This document shows, piece by piece, positions 53,457 through 64,000 of a stretch of DNA of 64,000 nt. This stretch comes from Buddleja alternifolia (taxonomy: Eukaryota; Streptophyta; Magnoliopsida; Lamiales; Scrophulariaceae), in the NCBI GenBank assembly GCA_019426215.1, contig CM033396.1:31105154-31169153 (forward strand). The letters are read 5' to 3'. Both the position numbers and the translations under genes were made by a program. Numbering within the stretch: position 1 is the first letter of the stretch; each line of letters starts with the position of its first letter. The notes under the pieces were generated by a model. The model saw nothing but the letters and a program-made list of their open reading frames with translations. It had not been told where the DNA came from and did not search any database.

Positions 53457-55054
53457 ATGGCCACCTCCATTGCCGATACACATGCAGAGGGGCAATCACA
53501 TTCTCCCACCACTTTTTGACGGATCTAACTATGCAATCTGGAAGGATGGAATGAAAAAGTATGTAATCTCAATAGATTTCAAACTATGGATAATTATTGT
53601 GAAAGGTCCAATTATTCCTACTAAGACAGTCAACAGAAGAAATGTTCCCAAGGAGTGGAATGACTATGATGACGAGGATGAAAAGTCCCTACAAATGAAC
53701 GCTAAGGCTGAAAACATCCTAGCTTGCGCTCTCACCAAAGATGAGTACAACCGCGTCAGTACTTGTACTTCAGCCAAACAAATGTGGGATATGCAACAAG
53801 TCACCTATGAAGGTACCAGTCAAGTAAGACAAGAAAGGGTTGCTCTATTAGTTCATCAATACGAGATGTTCCAGATGAAATCCGATGAAACCATAAGTCA
53901 GATGTATACTCGGTTCATGCAAGTCACAAATCCTATGTTTGGGCTTGGAAAGATTATTCCAGAAAATGAGCAAATTCGGAAGATACTAATATCTCTCCCC
54001 AAGGAATGGACTCCTAAAGTCACTTCCATACATGAAGCAAAAGATTTAAATGTTATGACTATGGGAGAGTTCATTGGATCTCTCACTTCACATGAAATGA
54101 CTTTAATGTCCAAAGAGGAAAGCTCAGCCTCAAAAACTCAAAAAACTATTGCTTCTTCTGCCGACATCTTAGAACCAGAAGAAATGAGCGATGAACAATT
54201 TGGCGAGGAACTTGCCATGGTCACAAGACGCCTGCAAACTCTTAAGCAAAGTCAGAAGTTCCAACGCAATCCCAGAAATAACCTTAAGCAAAGGGACCCG
54301 CAGAAGAACAACAAGATCGTATGCCATGAATGTTTTGAACCAGGTCATATTTCGACTAGATTCTCCGAAGCTGAAGAAGTTCCAGATAAATGATGGAAGT
54401 TCCAAACAACATGCCTTATCCTCCCCTTGGGGTGAATCTGAATCTGAAAACTTCGATGATGAAGATGATTGTCTTATGGTGAACAAACAGGTATCTCCAA
54501 AATTCAAATTTGAATTAAATTCCGATGATGATTTTGATGAAAGCCTAGACATGCATGGTATCATTAAGGATTATGAAAATCAAAATTGATAACTTGATTT
54601 ACAAAAACAAACTTCTTCAAGAAAGTCTTAAAAAAAAATCCTTCGTGATAAAGACAAACTAGATCTTTGCATTAAAAATCTCATTGAAGATAAACTCTGT
54701 CTTGAAAAAGAAAGAGATTATCTCACTCAAGAAAACATTTCGGTTTGGAACTAGATCCAAGATCTTAAGAGGACTATTAAAGGCAAAGATATCATGCACT
54801 CTCCTCATCAAAATTTCTCATCAAATATTGCTCAATGCTACGGTTTAAAAAATCATCAATGGCAACATCATAATGAAAGAAAACCTTATGGAAAGTTCCA
54901 AAAGAAAATTTGTCATACATGTGGTAAAATTGGTCATATATCTCGACGATGCTTTGTAAAACGAGATATTGGTACTAAACTTGTTTGTGTTCCGAAACTC
55001 AATTATGCTAACCTTGCAGAACCCAATGAGAAATGGGTACCTAAGAAATTGTAG
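53457..55054 (+). pseudogene. Sirevirus-like gag, frame-broken
   Basis: The natural ATG is probably 53457 (ATGGCCACCTCC), but a frame change near 53505 is needed to enter the long frame ending at 54393. That frame carries LPPLFDGSNYAIWKDGMKKY, LTKDEYNRVSTCTSAKQMWD, QYEMFQMKSDETISQMYTRF and LPKEWTPKV, the standard Copia gag core. The first zinc knuckle CHECFEPGHISTRF has lost its last Cys. After stops at 54393 and 54589, 54794-55054 encodes a second, complete knuckle CHTCGKIGHISRRC. The 54600-54780 section reads like a coiled-coil linker with frameshifts. Confidence 0.85.
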
Positions 55055-55060
55055 CAATTA

Positions 55061-55340
55061 ATGCAGGATTCGACTCGGAACCAGATCCGTAAACGCAAGT
55101 GGTACTTGGATAGTGGATATTCTAGGCATATGACTGGAGACACATCAAAATTTGTCTCCCTAAACAATTTCGCAGGTGGAAAAGTCTCTTTTGCTGACAA
55201 CACAAAAGGAAACATTTTAGGTAAGGGATCCATTGGTAAGAGCGGATCCACCATTATTGAGGAAGTATGTTTGGTAGAAGGTTTGAAACATAACCTTCTT
55301 ATTTTCAGTCAATTTTGCGACAAGGGTTACTAAGTTCAAT
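55061..55340 (+). pseudogene. Sirevirus-like protease
   Basis: WYLDSGYSRHMTGDTSKFVS carries the catalytic DSG triplet; the residue after it is Tyr where Copia proteases usually have Cys or Ala. GKGSIGKSG and CLVEGLKHNLL follow. The frame stops at 55331. Confidence 0.8.
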
Positions 55341-55439
55341 TTTATCCAATTCACTGTTCCATTATAAAAAATGATACATTTATTTTCAATGCTTTTCGTG
55401 ATGGAAATATTTTTTGTATAAATCTTGATGAGCTCACCC

Positions 55440-56631
55440 AACAAAGTGTTAGGTTTTTGGTAGCTGCAGAGGATGGTACTTGAATCTGGCACCGAAGAAT
55501 GGGGCATGCTAACATAGACCTTCTCACCCATCTATCTAAGAAAGATCTTGTCAGAGGCATCCCCAAGATCCCATTTATCAAGAACAAGATTTGTGACGCA
55601 TGTCAAAAAGGGAAGCAAGTCAAGAGCTCCTTCAAACCAAAGCATGATATTTCTATATGCTACCTTTTGGAACTTCTCCATTTGGACCTTTTTAGACCAA
55701 TGAAAACAGCAACCATGGCTGGTAAGAAATATGCTTTCGTAATTGTAGATGACTACACTCGGTCTACTTGGGTATTTTTTTCTAGCTCACAAAAATGAAG
55801 CTTTGGATTCCTTTATTCCCCTCACTAAATGTTTGCAAAATGAAAAGGAATTTCCATCAAACGCATTCGTAGTGATTACGGAACTGAATTTGAGGAAAAT
55901 AATTTTACATCATTCTGTGAAGAAAATGGATATAATCATAACTCCTCCTCACCTAAAACACCTCAACAAAATGGTGTAGTGGAAAGAAAAAAAATCATTT
56001 TTTACAATAAATGGCTAGAACCATGCTCCATGTATATGACTTGCCCACTTTCTTTTGGGGAGAATCTGATAATACTGCCTGTTATGTTTCAAATAGAGTT
56101 TTCCTAAGACCTTTAATTAGAAAAACTCCTTCTGAATTTTGGTATGACAAAGTCCTAAATATATCCTATTTTCATGTCTTTGGATGCAAATGCTTCATTT
56201 TGAATGATAGGAACTATCTCACAAAATTTGATTCCAAGGTTGATGAAGGAATATTCATGGGTTATTCCACTCGTAATAAATCTTACCATGTTTACAATAA
56301 ATGCAAAAGAACCATTCGAAAATCTATGCATGTTACCTTTGATGAAACTAGCCCTTCCACAGCCAAAGAATCTTTGAGCTTGGAACCTGCAGGTGTAAAT
56401 GGAACTTCCAACTATGAAAATTTTGCTCCTCCTCCGAAAGATCCTGATGTACCAAGTACAGAAGTCAACATCAACATTAATCCTGATGATGAAGAAGTGT
56501 CGGAAGATCCAACAACTGTTAGAACTACCAGACAAAGAAAATTCAAGCATGCTTCAAGTCATCCAACAGATATCATCCTAGGAAATCCAAATGCTGGAAT
56601 CACCACTAGATCCAGCCTGAAGCAGGATTGA
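55440..56631 (+). pseudogene. Sirevirus-like integrase, frame-broken
   Basis: GHANIDLLTHLSKKDLVRG and CDACQKGKQVKSSF form the zinc part, HLDLF and VDDYTRSTWVFF the start of the catalytic core. Around 55790-55985 the core continues in a shifted frame (SDYGTEFEENNF and the PQQNGVVERK pattern), followed by a stop near 56008. The 56011-56631 frame has ARTMLHVYDLPTFFWGE, FHVFGCKCFIL and FDSKVDEGIFMGYS, the usual C-terminal region and linker to reverse transcriptase. Confidence 0.85.
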
Positions 56632-56640
56632 ATCAATATT

Positions 56641-58209
56641 CCAAACAGTGGGAGTTGTGCTTTTCTATCTCTTACAGAACCAAAAAATATTGATGAAGCA
56701 TTAAAAAATAATTCCTGGATAAAGGCTATGGAGAAAGAGCTTGCTCAATTCGAAAAGAATCAAGTTTGGACGTTGGTAAAAAGACCCACTGATCATCCAG
56801 TCATTGGTACCGAATGGGTCTTCAGAAACCAACTTGATGAAAATGGTAAGGTGACTCGGAACAAAGCCATACTGGTAGCTAAAGGCTATAGTCAGGAAAA
56901 AGGTATAGACTACGATGAAACATACGCTCCAACAGCTAGACTTGAGTTCATTCGCATGTTACTTACCTTTGCTGTTTTTAAGAAATTCACTCTTTTTCAA
57001 ATGGACGTCAAAAGTGCCTTTTTAAATGGTTTTATAAATGAAGAGGTATATGTTGAGCAAACTCCTGGTTTCAGAAATAACTCTTTTCCAAAACATGTTT
57101 TCAAGTTATCAAGAGCTCTTTATAGATTAAAACAAGCTCATCGGGCCTGGTACAAAAGATTGAGTAAATTTCTTGTTAACAAAGATTTTTCCACGGGAAC
57201 TACTGTTTATAAAGTACCAAACAAATAATCTCTTATTGGTTCAAATATACGTGGATCAAATCATTTTTTGTGCAACTAACGATAGTTTGTGTGAAAATTT
57301 CTCGAAAGATATGCAGCAAGAATTTGAGATGAGCTTAATGGGAGAACTGAATTACTTTCTCGGCCTTCAAGTAAAACAAACTTCAGTTGGGACTTTCATT
57401 TCTCAAGAAAAATACACAAAAGTGCTCCTTCGGAAGTTCCAAATGGATTAGTGCAATCCAGTATCAACTCCAATATGCAGTTCAACAAAACTTGATAAGG
57501 ATGAATCTGGTAAGTCCATCGATGAGAGACACTTTCGAGGTATGATTGGTAGTTTACTCTATTTAACTGCTAGTCGTCCGGACATCATGTTTGCTACATG
57601 TCTAAGTGCTCGGTTCCAATTTGAACCTAAAGAGTCTCATCCTATTGCTGCCAAGCGCATCTTGAAATATTTAAAAGAAACAGTTGGCTATGGCTTTGGT
57701 ATCCTGTCACTACTAGCTTTGGTCTCATCGGATATTCTGATGCTGACTACGCTGGTTGTAAGGTTAACCGAAAAAGTACCAGTGGAACTTGTCAAATTCT
57801 TGGCAAAAGTTTAGTGGCTTGGTATAGCAAAAGGCAAAATGTCGCAGCTCTTTCAACCACTGAAGCGGAGTATATGGCTTTTGTTAAGTGTTGCGCTCAG
57901 CTTTCATGCATGAAACAAACTTTGCAAGACTACAATCTCCACTTTGATCATATTCCCATTTTTTGTGACAATACTAGTGCGATCAACATCACTACAAATC
58001 AAGTGCATCAACCTCGTACCACACATATTGAAGTAAAACATCATTTCATCCGTGATTATGTTTAAAAAAGGTGATGTCACTATAAATTTTGTTAGTACCA
58101 ATTTGCAATTAGCTAATATCTTTACTAAAGCTCTTAGCTTTGATAGATTCTCGGATTTAAGATCTAAACTTGGCGTTATGGAACTTCCTAAGTTTGCACA
58201 TACTTGATA
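56641..58209 (+). pseudogene. Sirevirus-like reverse transcriptase and RNase H
   Basis: 56728-57228: WTLVKRPTDHPVIGTEWVFR, AILVAKGYSQEKGIDYDETY, FQMDVKSAFLNGFINEEVYV, ALYRLKQAHRAWYKRL. The catalytic box at about 57248-57259 reads YVDQ where YVDD is required, so polymerase activity would be lost even without the frameshift at 57200. YFLGLQVKQ follows. RNase H (57540-58209): SLLYLTASRPDIMFATCLSA, a frameshift near 57690, WYSKRQNVAALSTTEAEY, PIFCDNTSAINIT. A stop after HFIRDYV ends the frame at 58065; relics continue to about 58209. Confidence 0.88.
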
Positions 58210-58236
58210 TTTTGGCTCCTAACCGCTTTTTGATGA

Positions 58237-58371
58237 TGAAGGGGGAGAGAATTGGTACTTCATTATGGTCCTTAATATAAGTCCTAGTTGTATTGTGATC
58301 AATGATTTTATTCTTCTTCGCAATCATTATTTAGACAGGGGGAGGAATCATTTATTCAGGGGGAGCTTTTG
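58237..58371 (+). promoter_or_regulatory. Multiple polypurine tracts
   Basis: AAGGGGGAGAG (about 58240), CAGGGGGAGGA (about 58337) and CAGGGGGAGC (about 58360) lie upstream of the 3' LTR. Repeated polypurine tracts of this form are a known Sirevirus trait; they prime plus-strand synthesis. Confidence 0.75.
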
Positions 58372-58447
58372 GTAAGATCATTCCAATCAATATCCTGTTT
58401 ATTTAATGAGGTATCTTATTACTTGTCACTATGTTGACCTTTTTGGT

Positions 58448-58866
58448 TGTAATAAATCTCGAATGCTTTTAATGATGAAAAATATATAATCCTTCCACTA
58501 ATTACTTTTCTTGTGTATGCAGATTGCTTGATCTCTCCAGAGAGTTAGGATCCTACATAAGGGAAGTACAATCATATCTTTCCTTAGTAGCCTTTTATTT
58601 TATTCCTTATTTTATCCATCACATGTCTTAATATAGGCTTAGATTATGTCTTATGATTTATTCTGATATCTAGCCTTACCTTTCTCTACGCTTGACTTAT
58701 TCTCTTTTGTTTGGTATGAAGCCGTTTGTACCTATGTTTGGAAGGAACCGTTTTGCACTTATTCCATATCCTTATCATGCTTTCTGCTTTCTCTATATAT
58801 ACGCATCATATCACTTCAGTCATTTGGAGGAATTCTGAAGCATTCTAAGCAATACACTTATTTCGT
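58448..58866 (+). repeat. 3' LTR, truncated
   Basis: It matches 52553-52976 and stops abruptly after CACTTATTTCGT, with about 420 bp of the LTR missing. An unrelated hAT-type repeat follows. Confidence 0.85.
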
Positions 58867-59213
58867 CGCAGACATTATTTGATACAAAATCTCAGAAATA
58901 GCAACAAAACTATTTGAGCTTCCAAATGAGCCAAAATTTCGAGCTTGGTTCGAACTCGAACGAGCAAAGGAGCCGAGCTTGAGCTCGAGCTCAAATGCTC
59001 CAATGAGCCGAGCTCGAGCTCTGAAAAATGGGCTCGCTGAGCTCGAGCTCTGAAAAATGGGCTCGCTGAGCTCGAGCTCAAATTATTTGAGATGAGCTCG
59101 AGCTCAAGCATGTAAATTTTACAAGGCTCGGCTCGAGCTCGGCTCGTTTTGAGATAAGCTCGAGCATGTAAATTTTACAAGGCTTGGCTCGAGGTCGACT
59201 CGTTTACAGCCCT
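58867..59213. mobile_element. hAT-type MITE fragment rich in GAGCTC
   Basis: Ends CTCGTTTACAGCCCTAG, the complement of the CAGGGCTGTAAACGAG terminus common to plant hAT MITEs. The interior is packed with GAGCTCGAGCTC palindromes and has a 28-bp tandem duplication (GAGCTCTGAAAAATGGGCTC, about 59009-59066). The opposite terminus is missing at the junction with the truncated LTR. Confidence 0.6.
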
Positions 59214-59636
59214 AGACCCAACCCCAAAAGCAAATTGGAGCATTTACAAGTTGGCAATGCGTTAGGCTCCATTTTATATGATAACATAATTGGAGTTTCG
59301 ATATTTATTTACTTTTTAGTATGAAGAGAATTTGATTCCATTATTTGACAAGACGGATATGGATCTAAAGACACATCTCCAAATTTAACGAGACAAATAT
59401 GGATCTAAAGAGACAGAGACAAATCTGACGAAATGAAGATGAGTGATACTTAAGTTTTTAAATTTATATAGCGTTTTAGATATTTTGTTTAGTATTTTAT
59501 TTTCTCTCTCGTACGAGAGTTTGCTTTTTCTCTCGAATGAGAGTTTCATCTCTCCTTGAATAGGATCTTGAATAGGAGTTGCACAAGAATAGGAGCTTGG
59601 TTAGGAGGCATTGAGACAAAAAACGAGAGCACCAAT
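59214..59636 (-). other. Short leader relic of a retrotransposon
   Basis: On the minus strand, TTGGTGCTCTCGTTTTTTG (from about 59636) has the form of a Ty3-type primer-binding region next to the LTR at 59637. A 21-codon frame starting MPPNQAPILVQ follows. Below about 59470 I see only AT-rich sequence with GAGACAAAT-type direct repeats (59380-59440). Confidence 0.4.
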
Positions 59637-59986
59637 TGTTAGCTACGACTGATATAATCCCTTATTCGAGAAAGGAATAAGAAATTCCAAGAGAAAGGGG
59701 GAAGAGGAAGACGATAAAAATACTAGGGCAAACTATCTGTTTCATTTCATGTTGCAAGATTGTTAAATACAGGGATAAAGAGCATCTTCACAGATCTCCC
59801 TACACGTGTACAAACTTTAATTCAAGATGTAAATTAAACCTATTAATTCCAACCTAACATATCTGCTGCTATTTAGGGCTAAAATCTTTAAGCCACTTGG
59901 CCTGATGAATAAGTCTCTTGAGTCGTGCCTCTTGATTTTCAACTGTTGGGCCTAGTTCATTTTCAACATTTACTCCACTTGTAACA
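59637..59986 (-). repeat. Orphan LTR (about 350 bp)
   Basis: Termini TGTTAGC and GTAACA on the plus strand (TGTTA...TAACA inverted ends). A primer-binding-like stretch is on the low-coordinate side, so it would be a 5' LTR of a minus-strand element whose body is lost. Flanking pentamers CCAAT and TCGAA do not match, so it is not a solo LTR with a target duplication. Confidence 0.5.
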
Positions 59987-60600
59987 TCGAATCCAAGGCA
60001 AGGAAACCTAATCCAGTTTGAAATCAGGGTTTTTTGGAGCTTCACGGAGATGTGTTTCGAAATGCATTCTTTGCAGAATTTGTGATTGCAGCGCTAGACT
60101 GTGAATGTTTGATTGTTGTCTTTGTTTTCAGCGCAGATTTTGCATAGGAATTGGGATGATGATTCTCCGATTTCGATGGAATGCTTTTGGCATTTTGAAG
60201 GATTTTCCGATGGTGAGTCATCATCGTCGGAGTTGGGGTTGTTGAGGGACTACAAAATCGCGTCTTGTAATCACAACTCTTCTGCAAACTTGGCATCGAA
60301 CACGAGGTATTATCGTCTTGATTTTCCATATTTCATTTCTCAAAAATTTTCAATTTGGAGAATTTGATATTGATATATATACACTTTATGTAATTTTTAT
60401 AATTTCGCAATTTGAGAATTTGAAGTTGGAAAGATATAGTATTTTCAACGATTGGCCGAGGCGTAATCCATCTTTTCAAATTAAAGCTGTAAACCTTTCG
60501 TTTTTTCGACTTTTGGCCAAGGCGTAATTTCAACATTTCGTAATATTTATTTCACTTGTTAATTGTGTGTCAATCTTTTACCTAATTTTAGCCATGAAAT
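59987..60600. other. Unidentified coding-like fragment
   Basis: The plus strand 60113-60310 reads NWDDDSPISMECFWHFEGF and SDGESSSSELGLLRDYKI up to a GT at an exon-like end. The minus strand (60042-60329) is open for 95 codons but of low complexity. I recognise no domain. 60455-60535 contains two copies of TTGGCC.AGGCGTAAT. It may be an exon scrap carried by a transposon. Confidence 0.3.
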
Positions 60601-60855
60601 ATGAATACTAGTTCAAGTTGTTCTTGTGCTCGTAAGGGTAAAAGTGTTTTAGTGAATCAAATGGGAACAAAAGTATAAACTTATTTACGACCCGACGACA
60701 CTCCCAATTTTGATACCGCTCAACCATTTATTGAATATGAAACTCCTACGACTTTTGAAAATGTCTCCCAAACACACAATGCTTCATCCGTTAGTGTTTA
60801 AAAAAAGAGGGGAAAAACTAGTGAGGTTTGGACTTTTATAAAAAAATATGATTGA
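60601..60855 (+). pseudogene. BED-finger hAT transposase N-terminal relic
   Basis: One frame from ATG at 60601 shows MNTSSSCSCARKGKSV, then after TAA (about 60676) EYETPTTFENVSQ, and after another TAA (about 60799) KKRGKTSEVWTFIKKYD before TGA. The last part is the opening of the BED zinc finger typical of plant hAT transposases (K+..S.VW..F). Three in-frame stops and no downstream body show it is dead. Confidence 0.5.
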
Positions 60856-61062
60856 ACTGTTGTGAATCCTGGTTCATGCGCAACAGAAACATAAATACAT
60901 ATCCAGATTCACTATCGGATCACTTTTGGGTTTTAATGATTTTATAAATTTCTAAAATTAACAAGAAGATGAAATCAAATTTCATCTAATCACTAATCTT
61001 CTGATTTGATTCAAGAATTTGATCTTTCGGATAGCAGCAATTGATTAACTTCTGCCTCTAAA

Positions 61063-61262
61063 CACTACTACAAAAATGACCTATGACAGCGGGTTTTTTG
61101 GGCCTATGACAGCGGTTTTAACCGCTGTCATAGGTACCGCTGTTATAGGGGTGGACCTATTACAGCGTTTTTTAACCGTTGTCATAGGTCCACCTATGAC
61201 AGCGGTTTCCTGAACACCGTTGTCATAGGGGGACCCTATGACAGCGGTTTTCAGGAAACCGC
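61063..61262. repeat. CACTA subterminal repeats
   Basis: The motif CTATGACAGCGGTTTT and its complement AACCGCTGTCATAGG occur about ten times in alternating orientation in 200 bp, able to form hairpins. Such arrays are the transposase binding sites of CACTA elements. Confidence 0.85.
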
Positions 61263-61575
61263 TGTGGAAAAATCAAAAATAAAATAAAAATAAAGTACAT
61301 TTTTTTTTAATTATTTATTGCCCTGTCTCGTGCCTGTACAGTAATATGCAATGATTCAACCAACAAATTTCAACTAACAACAAAACATATTCAACATAAA
61401 CAAACATCACCCCAAAGTTCAATATTACCATCTTTTTCCTCCAATAATAAAATATTATAATCTCCAACAAAACGTACAATCAACTAATTAAATTACTAAT
61501 GACCTTACGAAATACAATAAATCAAACCTCAATTTACGTTGAGTCACAATGTACAAAAACTATATTACCTAATTT
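61263..61575 (-). other. 3' untranslated region of the CACTA gene
   Basis: AT-rich sequence without ORF between the stop codon at 61576-61578 and the subterminal repeats; presumably the transcript's 3' end lies here. Confidence 0.5.
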
Positions 61576-63287
61576 CTAAGGAGCTGCTAAGAAAATGTAA
61601 CGTGCAACTTCGCAGCGTACTTCATCAATTTGCTCATCAGTATAGAAGGATTGACAATCCTTAAAGTACTGCAAGATATATGTATATATATAGAGATTAA
61701 TTGCAAAGTGAAATAACATTTCAATTACCTACCAAAGGTTTAATAATTTCAAAGTAATAGAATTAAGTATATATAAGGATTATGCATACCGCTGTTGGGA
61801 TTATAGATAGTCCGTGGCTAATAATCTCTTTCATGAATCTCATAACGAAATAGCCACAATCCACCTCGTTGATCTGCCGGGGGCACTACAAAAGCAATCA
61901 AAATTACGTTGTATTAGAAAATGAACTTCTATACGAATATATAATCTCATGAAACTAGAAAACGCTAACCTTTATAGTAAACCATTTACAGACCGAGTTT
62001 TTGGATTTGTTGGATTGGTTGTTGCGGTTTGCACGAAATATGTGCACAGCTCTATAGAAAAATATAAAAAAACAAGAAATTATGTGAAATAAATACAATT
62101 TAAAAAAATATTAAATATAATGGATACATTGATTGAATGAAAAACTTACTGATTGAATTTTAGTATCATATCATCTCGGTATTGCGGCTCACCATGCACA
62201 GAATCCAGATAGTAAACAATCTCTTTAAATGGATTAATTGCAAGCAACAAGCAATGACCCCTACAAAGCATTCAAAAGATAAGTTGAAAAATTGTTTTGC
62301 GTAGCTAGTTTTACAAATTAAAGTCGAGTCTTTAGTAGCTCACCCGGTGTTGTAAGGTGCAAGAAATAACTTATTCTGTTGTGCACTCTGCATCATAGCA
62401 CGTGCTATGTACTGCACTTGTTGAACTGACGAGTCTTTTTGAGCAGCTATGGAATGTGGGCTAAGGAATCCAAAACTTGCTTCTTTCCCTTCGGGGATCA
62501 CGTAGTTAAACCACAAACACCTAAATTGAGCATAAAAAATGAATTTCGAGTAACGAAAATAATCGTAGTTTAGATGTAATAAAATAATTAAAAAACTTAC
62601 TTTATGTACGCAGTAATGATAGAGGCTCCTATCTCTTTTCTACACAGAAGGTGACAGATCTCCTCCTTTCCAATGAACTCTGTGAATGAAAAATTCATAA
62701 TGGCTTCGTCCATGTATATATTGATCTGGGCACCAATCTTCATCATCTTCGTGTACTTTCCCAGAAATACAAGGTCATTAGGGAGTCCATCTAGTTGAAG
62801 ATCTGCACATATGTCTACTTCACCTGCAGGCTCGGCCACTTGAGATTTTCCTTTGACAGCTAACCGCTTCGACGTCCCTGACTTACGGTTTCCAGATGAT
62901 TTGGACTGTTTAAGCAAGAAAATAAAACATAAATGTTACACACCAAAGTATACTTAGTAACCTCAAACAAATTGTTATAATTTATTAATGACTAGCTATT
63001 AATTACATACCGGTGCAGCAGTGACAATGACAAGACTCGCTGGCCAAGCAACAAAGGTACCCAGAGCATGAGAAATGGAGAATATTTCATCATTAAGAGG
63101 GACGGGCAGGAGTGTATTAGCCTCAACTGCAGTGTCAATGCGCACTTTCACATTTTTGGTGGCTAATTGACAGTTGTGAAGTGTTCTATCAGTCTCTGAT
63201 AGATTGTATAGCTGTCCTTTAGCCACCACACGATATGATGGAGATGAAAGTGCTAATTGACATGGAGTGATACCCTACACACACACG

Positions 63288-63319
<32 letters not shown>

Positions 63320-63980
63320 ACATTATATTAGAAAGTTTTGTATGATTTACAGAAATAGAGAGTCGCAAGTTGTATGATTAATAAACAAGTTCAAATTTTT
63401 ACCTCAGGAAGCATCTTATAACCTGGTTCTGGGCTGCTATATCTTTCAAAGAAATCACGTCATCTTCATGTGGCTGACGCGAGTTAGGGGCTTCCAAAAC
63501 ATCAATTCGTTGTTGCATGGCAATCATAGTTTCGGAGAGGTTTTTCACTATGTTTCTCAAGTTTTCCACCTCCTTTTCTGAAGCAGGCTTTGGATCCTTA
63601 AAATAGTCTCTTTGTGAGACCCCAAAGCCAACACCCCTAACGCGACCCGGATGCTCTTTCCTTTTAATAGCTTTAGCCAATAGGTCATCTCGACTCGTCT
63701 CATTTCCACTATAGCTAGTGCCCTCTTGTGAAATGCTCTCCTGTAATGATATATTTTTAAAAATTAAAAAAAATAGTGAACCTTGTGCTTTCAATAGTAT
63801 TTCAAAACAAACATAAAACAATTAATAGAGCTAAAATTGCCAATAACTCACCATTTCATTCACCACTCTTCTAACATTTTCGTTATCAATTTGATTTGTC
63901 GCATCGGAACGCGCAACCCTCCACACGAGTGCTCGTGTCACATCTGTACAATCGGATCCCGCATCCCTTCTTTTATTTTT
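61576..63980 (-). CDS. CACTA second ORF with C48 (Ulp1-like) peptidase domain, 5'-partial
   Basis: Exons that join in frame with GT-AG borders: 63852-63980, 63423-63740, 63011-63274, 62601-62905, 62344-62520, 62150-62260, 61970-62051, 61790-61885, 61576-61668; further 5' exons lie beyond the window. Exon 2 has a coiled coil (EKEVENLRNIVKNLSE). Exon 3 has VAKGQLYNL, LLPVPLND and LGTFVAWPASLV, matching the DUF8039-type domain found in these proteins. Exons 5-8 form the peptidase: GGHCLLLAI supplies His, VYYLDS supplies Asp, QINEVDCGYFVMRFMKE supplies Gln and the nucleophile Cys. Such proteins resemble SUMO/NEDD8 proteases. No stop or frameshift was found, so this copy may be recent. Confidence 0.85.
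63290..63314. repeat. (TA)n within an intron of the CACTA gene
   Basis: A TA run follows ACACACAC in the intron between exons 63423-63740 and 63011-63274, near the splice acceptor. Confidence 0.85.
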
Positions 63981-64000
63981 CTATATTTTCATTAAAAAAT

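Larger units (their letters stand above)
52553..58866 (+). mobile_element. Sirevirus-like Copia LTR retrotransposon
   Basis: Order: 5' LTR (52553-53394), primer-binding site TGGCATCAGAGC, gag, protease, integrase, reverse transcriptase, RNase H, several GGGGGAG polypurine tracts, truncated 3' LTR (58448-58866). Multiple AGGGGGAG tracts, a long gag with two zinc knuckles, and an LTR opening with GCTTTTGATGATGACAAAC all point to the Sirevirus (SIRE/Maximus) lineage. Many frame breaks and an altered RT motif make it defective. The 3' end is cut after about half an LTR. Confidence 0.85.
61063..64000 (-). mobile_element. CACTA (En/Spm) element, terminal part
   Basis: It starts CACTACTACAAAAATGACC after TAA. 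Dense subterminal repeats follow to about 61262, then a minus-strand multi-exon gene whose stop codon lies 500 bp from the terminus. The element runs past the window edge; the transposase and other end should lie beyond 64000. A fragment with the same repeat class is at 25237. Confidence 0.9.

Noticed and set aside
60042..60329. 95-codon minus-strand gene
   Set aside because: The opposite strand has a more protein-like frame with a possible exon border; neither is recognisable.

Overview
This window is eukaryotic and almost certainly from a flowering plant, very likely a dicot. It is AT-rich and dominated by plant transposon families: Athila-type Ty3/gypsy, Copia including a Sirevirus-like copy, L1-type LINE ORF1, CACTA with a Ulp1-like gene, PIF/Harbinger and Mutator-like MITEs, and tRNA-derived SINEs. 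The only ordinary host genes I can support are two spliced GDSL esterase/lipase paralogs, one intact and one broken. I cannot name the species.

Layout. 0-12.9 kb holds a long-TIR Mutator-like MITE (19-1048), a scrap of Ty3 gag, another TIR element (2502-2948), a decayed minus-strand Copia element (about 3040-8870), an unexplained AT-rich block with a coiled-coil ORF (9161-9505), a Tourist-like MITE, and two GC-richer promoter-like patches. The second patch runs into an 80-base assembly gap (12914-12993). 13.0-23.0 kb is one large minus-strand Athila-like element: 5' LTR (21796-23044), tRNA-Asp primer-binding site, gag-protease, frameshifted pol, a decayed env-position ORF and a 3' end cut off by the gap. 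23-27.5 kb contains CACTA fragments. 27.5-29.2 kb is a LINE ORF1 whose 5' end is tandemly duplicated.

29.3-45 kb contains the two GDSL genes on the minus strand, in a segmentally duplicated context (blocks at 24.7/32.3 kb and 26.9/34.0 kb, plus matching promoter blocks at 31.06 and 44.64 kb). Many TIR elements and two SINEs have inserted between them. 45.8-52.5 kb is a thicket of nested inverted-repeat elements. 52.55-58.87 kb is a plus-strand Sirevirus-like Copia element with a truncated 3' LTR. 58.9-61.06 kb holds a hAT MITE piece, an orphan LTR with primer site and a BED-finger hAT transposase relic. 61.06 kb to the end is the terminal part of a CACTA element. It carries a clean multi-exon gene encoding a C48 (Ulp1-like) peptidase domain with His, Asp and Cys in place.

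Most notable observations. (1) A 14-bp perfect palindrome, AACGCCGCGGCGTT, occurs four times just upstream of the LTR TATA box of the Athila-like element, and four times again in front of its internal env-position ORF. (2) Both GDSL paralogs lack the catalytic serine (GDG instead of GDS) while other active-site residues remain. (3) A 2.3-kb TIR element is filled with CTGTATAAT repeats. (4) The LINE ORF1 start region is duplicated with a 444-bp period, and both copies share the same early stop codon.
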